Shown here: piece after piece, positions 52,340 through 54,910 of the stretch | Layout: the number at the start of each line of letters is the position of its first letter | How positions within the stretch are numbered: the stretch's first letter is position 1 | Assembly (NCBI GenBank): GCA_902791475.1 | Contig: CADAWC010000021.1 | Coordinates: forward strand, 1-54,910 | Length of the DNA stretch: 54,910 bases | Direction of reading: 5' to 3' | From: Fibrobacter succinogenes | GTDB lineage: Bacteria > Fibrobacterota > Fibrobacteria > Fibrobacterales > Fibrobacteraceae | Program-made: the position numbers and the translations under genes | The notes under the pieces: model-generated | Told to the model about the DNA's origin: nothing | What the model saw: the letters and a program-made list of their open reading frames with translations, nothing else | The model's database searches: none

Positions 52340-53131
52340 TTACTTGCCGAACCACTTCGCAGAGATTTCAGCGAACTTGCCGTCTTTTTTCATTGCAGTG
52401 AGGACATTATTCACAGAGTCACGGAGAGCCTGGTCCTTCTTGCGGAAACCCACGGCATAGACTTCGTCGGAAAGGCCTTCCTCGAGCACCGTGTAGTCCT
52501 TCGCGTTCGTCACAATCCAGTACTTGGCCACAATTTCGTCCAGGAACACGGCATCGACACCGCCCTTGTCCAAATCCATGAGAGCCGTCTGGTTATCGTC
52601 AAACGGGACGATTTCCTTGGCAGCCTTGCCGGCTTCGGAAGCTTCCAAAAGCTTCTGAGCGGTAGAGCCGTTCTGCACGGCAATCTTCTTGCCGGCGAGG
52701 GTCGCGAGATTTGCAAGCGCCTTATCCTTCACCGTGAAAATCATGCGGTTCTTGAGATACGGGTCGCTCAGGTTCATGGCCTTTGCGCGGGCGCTGTCCA
52801 CGCTCATGCCGTTCCAGATGCAGTCAATCTTGCCGGTGTTCAGTTCCTGTTCCTTCGCGTCCCACGAAATCGGCTGCGTCTTGAGCTTCACGCCCAGGCG
52901 CGCACAAACTTCGGTAGCGAGGTCAATATCAAAGCCCACGATGTTGTTGTCCTTGTCGCGGAAGCCCATCGGCGGGAAAGAATCGTCGAGGCCGAGGACG
53001 AACACGCCAGCCGCCTTGACCTTGTTCAGGGATTCATCGGCCTGAGTCTTGGATTCCGCCTTCTGGTCGTTACAGGCAGAAAGAACCGCGGCACACGCAA
53101 CCGCCGCAAACATCGCTAAAAGCTTTTTCAT
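52340..53131 (-). CDS. Polar amino-acid ABC transporter substrate-binding lipoprotein
   Basis: 263 residues. A lipobox (LSAC) marks it as a lipoprotein. The family-3 binding fold is shown by FVLGLDDSFPPMGFRD, IVGFDIDLATEVCARLG, ISWDAKEQELNTGKIDCIWNGMSV and the hinge block KKIAVQNGSTAQKLL. Ligand is a polar amino acid, not further defined. AAGGAG precedes the ATG. First gene of the operon SBP, alsD, permease, ATPase. Confidence 0.93.
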   Translation of the reverse strand: MKKLLAMFAAVACAAVLSACNDQKAESKTQADESLNKVKAAGVFVLGLDDSFPPMGFRDKDNNIVGFDIDLATEVCARLGVKLKTQPISWDAKEQELNTGKIDCIWNGMSVDSARAKAMNLSDPYLKNRMIFTVKDKALANLATLAGKKIAVQNGSTAQKLLEASEAGKAAKEIVPFDDNQTALMDLDKGGVDAVFLDEIVAKYWIVTNAKDYTVLEEGLSDEVYAVGFRKKDQALRDSVNNVLTAMKKDGKFAEISAKWFGK

Positions 53132-53148
53132 AAGTGCTCCTTTTTCAT

Positions 53149-53370
53149 TTACAAGAGAAATAAATTCTGTTCATTTTCAATCAAATCTTCGGCAAGATAT
53201 TTAGCGTCAAGGTTTTCAATGCCCTGTTCGCGATTGGCTATTTGGGTAGAAAGTTTACTTTTGTAGTAAATGTCCATAGCCTTGCGCAAGTCTAAATTTT
53301 TCAGGGCAGCAATATTTTTTATGATGTCCTGCTCAAGATTTTCAATGTAGACAGCTTCAAGATCCGACAT
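53149..53370 (-). CDS. Small helical protein, third gene of a DUF3791/DUF3990-type cassette
   Basis: 73 residues from the ATG at 53370 (an ATG at 53379 would overlap the upstream frame). Entirely helical, with KAMDIYYKSKLSTQIANREQ and AKYLAEDLIENEQNLF. I recall this pattern as the small partner that often sits next to DUF3990 genes, but the match is by memory. It begins one nucleotide after the stop codon of the DUF3990 remnant. Function unknown; a toxin-neutralising or chaperone role is only a guess. Confidence 0.65.
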   Translation of the reverse strand: MSDLEAVYIENLEQDIIKNIAALKNLDLRKAMDIYYKSKLSTQIANREQGIENLDAKYLAEDLIENEQNLFLL

Positions 53371-53371
53371 T

Positions 53372-53500
53372 TTACACATCCAACGCTTTATAGTCTTTAA
53401 ATGAAAGAATTGTTGTCAGCGCTTCCTGACTTACAAAGCAATACTGGTCGTTCGGTTCGGAAGTCTTGATAATTGAAGTCGATCCGTGATAGACAATCAT
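53372..53500 (-). pseudogene. DUF3990-like remnant with internal deletion
   Basis: Only 42 residues, with an ATG at 53500 that overlaps the stop codon of the upstream DUF3791-like gene (ATGA). The first ten residues, MIVYHGSTSI, match the start of DUF3990 proteins. The rest, PNDQYCFVSQEALTTIL and a short tail, matches their C-terminal end. The roughly 100-120 residues that should lie between, including the body of the ADP-ribosyltransferase-like fold, are missing while the reading frame is kept. It is therefore probably an inactive in-frame deletion of a larger effector gene. Confidence 0.7.
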
Positions 53501-53712
53501 TTCAACACACCCCTTTCACGAGCAAGTTCAGAAAGGTCATCGACCATCGCCTCTGCTCCGAGGGTATGCAAAACGTCATAACACTTGATGACATAATTGT
53601 CCAAGATGCCACTTGAATTCAATATTCCATAAACCCTACCTGGAGAAAGTTTCCAAGCAGACGCCAGCTTATGGATAAGAAAAATCGTAAAATTCAGTAT
53701 TTTGGCATCCAT
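53497..53712 (-). CDS. DUF3791-like small protein
   Basis: 71 residues. FTIFLIHKLASAWKLSPGRVYGILNSSGILDNYVIKCYDVLHTLG follows the DUF3791 pattern: two helices, a SPGRVYGILN turn and a final YDVLHTLG helix. DUF3791 genes commonly precede DUF3990 genes. It overlaps the remnant by 4 nt, so the cassette was one translation unit. Function unknown, probable partner of the DUF3990 protein. Confidence 0.75.
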   Translation of the reverse strand: MDAKILNFTIFLIHKLASAWKLSPGRVYGILNSSGILDNYVIKCYDVLHTLGAEAMVDDLSELARERGVLK

Positions 53713-53735
53713 ACCATGAATATAACTTTTTTTTC

Positions 53736-53810
53736 AAAGATTTGCAATCTTAGACGATGAGCCGTCCATTACAAAAAGGGCCGCATCGCTGCAGATTATT
53801 GCAAATCTTT
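53736..53810. repeat. 13-bp perfect inverted repeat beside the Res stop codon
   Basis: AAAGATTTGCAAT (53736-53748) and ATTGCAAATCTTT (53798-53810) are exact complements 49 nt apart. The right arm overlaps the stop codon of the Res subunit gene. It has no T run on the minus strand and is not a standard terminator. Confidence 0.6.
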
Positions 53811-54910
53811 ACCAACTCCTCATCTGGCTCAAGAATTTTTCCTTGGTGTAGGCGCCTTCGACATTGCGTTCCTCGTACACTAGGCAGTAGCGATATTCAT
53901 TGCCGGCCTTTGAAGCCCATAGGTTCCCGAGTTCAATTTTTTTAGCGGCATCCAAGTGGTCGCCCTTGGTTTCCAGCAGAACGATTTTTCCTTTTTTCGT
54001 CTTGATGATGAAATCAGGATAGTGATTGATAAAGCCGTTGATGCAGAAATCAGCCCGTTCCTTGTTGCGGGTCCAAAACTCCACGTTATCCAGATTTGCG
54101 AGTTCGTTTACGACTTCTGCTTCAAAATTGTTGAAACTTTCTTCCGGTTCGTACAGCCCTTTAGCGATGCTCTTGCCCTTTGCTGAGTAGGGTTTCTGTT
54201 TTTTGAATGTATAGGTCGGCTTTAAAATGATTTTGTCTGTATCGACTTTGCTAAGGAATTCTTTGTGAACATAGGTGTCGGCGTGATTTTGGATGGCTGC
54301 CTTGATTTTTGCAGCGTATGGAGTGGAGTTGTTCAGCATGTGGTTGAATGCTGTATCATTGAACGATTCCAGGACGCGTTCAATGTATATCTTGATTTCC
54401 TGGTCGGGAATGGGGTACATTTTCCCGACAAGCCCCACTAACAATTCGGCGCATTTTTTGCGTTTGCTTTCGACATCCTTGATACTTAAAATCCATTGGG
54501 CAAGGTTTGTCTGCACTTCCTTCCCCACTTTGCAGAAGGTCGGAGTATTGTCCTTGGTACTTTCGTCCAAATCGACCTTGTATATTTCCGCATCTACGTT
54601 GTCAAAGTTGATAGATGTGTCGCAGGTACGAAGCGGGAATTTTTTCAGGAGCATGTCCTTTTCAAATTCCATTTCACAGAGACCGAACAAGTCGTTTTCA
54701 ATGCCATCCATGTTCATAAAGAATTTAGGCAGGCAAATTCCACTTGCACTTTCAATGAAGTTTTCCTTGATGTGGGCGTTTTTCACTTGTTTCTCCAGAT
54801 CTGCAGGTGTTGGGGCGACTCCAGAAGATTTACTCTCCTGGATTTGCTTTTCCATCGTTTCGTTTTCTTGCCTTGCCAAGCGTTCTATGTCTTGCACGGC
54901 AGGGCTTGCA
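53809..54910 (-). CDS. Type III restriction enzyme Res subunit, C-terminal part (partial)
   Basis: The frame is open to the right edge of the window, so only about 367 C-terminal residues are visible. The start lies outside. Near the end is a PD-(D/E)XK nuclease site: PD in HYPDFIIKT, then E and K in IVLLETKGDH, the family arrangement of Res (and related helicase-nuclease) C-terminal domains. The upstream helicase motifs are not visible. A companion methylase gene would lie outside. It is separated from the DUF3791 gene by about 96 nt containing an inverted repeat. Confidence 0.82.
   Translation of the reverse strand, partial: ASPAVQDIERLARQENETMEKQIQESKSSGVAPTPADLEKQVKNAHIKENFIESASGICLPKFFMNMDGIENDLFGLCEMEFEKDMLLKKFPLRTCDTSINFDNVDAEIYKVDLDESTKDNTPTFCKVGKEVQTNLAQWILSIKDVESKRKKCAELLVGLVGKMYPIPDQEIKIYIERVLESFNDTAFNHMLNNSTPYAAKIKAAIQNHADTYVHKEFLSKVDTDKIILKPTYTFKKQKPYSAKGKSIAKGLYEPEESFNNFEAEVVNELANLDNVEFWTRNKERADFCINGFINHYPDFIIKTKKGKIVLLETKGDHLDAAKKIELGNLWASKAGNEYRYCLVYEERNVEGAYTKEKFLSQMRSW

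Overview
The window looks like chromosomal DNA of a diderm, anaerobic, fibre-degrading bacterium, most likely Fibrobacter or a close relative. The basis is a mixture of sequence and family knowledge. There is a TIGR02147-family regulator (a paralogous family expanded in Fibrobacter) fused translationally to a lipoprotein gene. A secreted GQSNM-type acetyl (xylan) esterase carries a CBM6-like module and a C-terminal sorting-like tail. A DcuB-type C4-dicarboxylate carrier fits a succinate producer. Diderm envelope genes are present (Omp85/POTRA protein, LptD, KdsB, OmpA with thrombospondin type 3 repeats, several outer-membrane barrels). No rRNA, tRNA, CRISPR array or intact transposon was seen.

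Layout. 1-3.5 kb: secreted Pro-rich protein, inorganic pyrophosphatase, Omp85-like protein, small membrane protein. 3.5-8.6 kb: HrpB-like DEAH helicase, a choice-of-anchor-I beta-propeller, a coiled-coil membrane protein. 8.6-13.5 kb: a tightly packed minus-strand operon pilM-like, pilN/O-like, rsmD, coaD, rhomboid protease, adenosine kinase, coiled-coil protein. 13.5-16.1 kb: ComEA-like HhH protein, kdsB, gatC, Rpn-type nuclease. 16.3-22.9 kb: TonB/AgmX-like lipoprotein, PcrA/UvrD helicase with a Gly/Tyr/Ser-rich linker, PilB/GspE ATPase overlapping thiL. 22.9-28.7 kb: degenerate receiver-like protein, TIM-barrel putative glycosidase, outer-membrane protein, esterase, then efp divergent from an epmB-like radical SAM gene. 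28.8-33.1 kb: duplicated-domain lipoprotein plus TIGR02147 regulator, DcuB. 33.4-38 kb: operon lptD-maf-rodZ-hisB. 38-45.5 kb: PDZ protein, secreted unknown, ZnuB-like permease, HAD phosphatase, dGTPase, metallophosphatase-thyA, small unknown. 45.6-50 kb: OmpA/TSP3 protein, RadC, outer-membrane barrel. 50-53.1 kb: an amino-acid ABC importer operon with acetolactate decarboxylase between its genes. 53.1-54.9 kb: a decayed DUF3791-DUF3990-type cassette and the C-terminal part of a type III restriction (Res) subunit that runs off the right edge.

The most unusual signals are not genes. Intergenic gaps hold arrays of degenerate 7-bp units (TAGGNNN/GGTTATT type), arranged as large inverted repeats that begin at or next to the stop codon of the upstream gene (four clear copies). 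A sister heptamer (AGACGAG) occurs between genes and also inside two coding regions (the Omp85-like gene and hrpB). A 12-bp iterated unit (TTTGCTADATCS) occurs both at the end of kdsB and upstream of the rpn gene. Among genes, the best candidates for a second look are the internally deleted DUF3990 remnant, acetolactate decarboxylase inside an amino-acid ABC operon, and the FUS-like low-complexity linker in PcrA. Function calls rest on motifs read by eye; no database search was possible.
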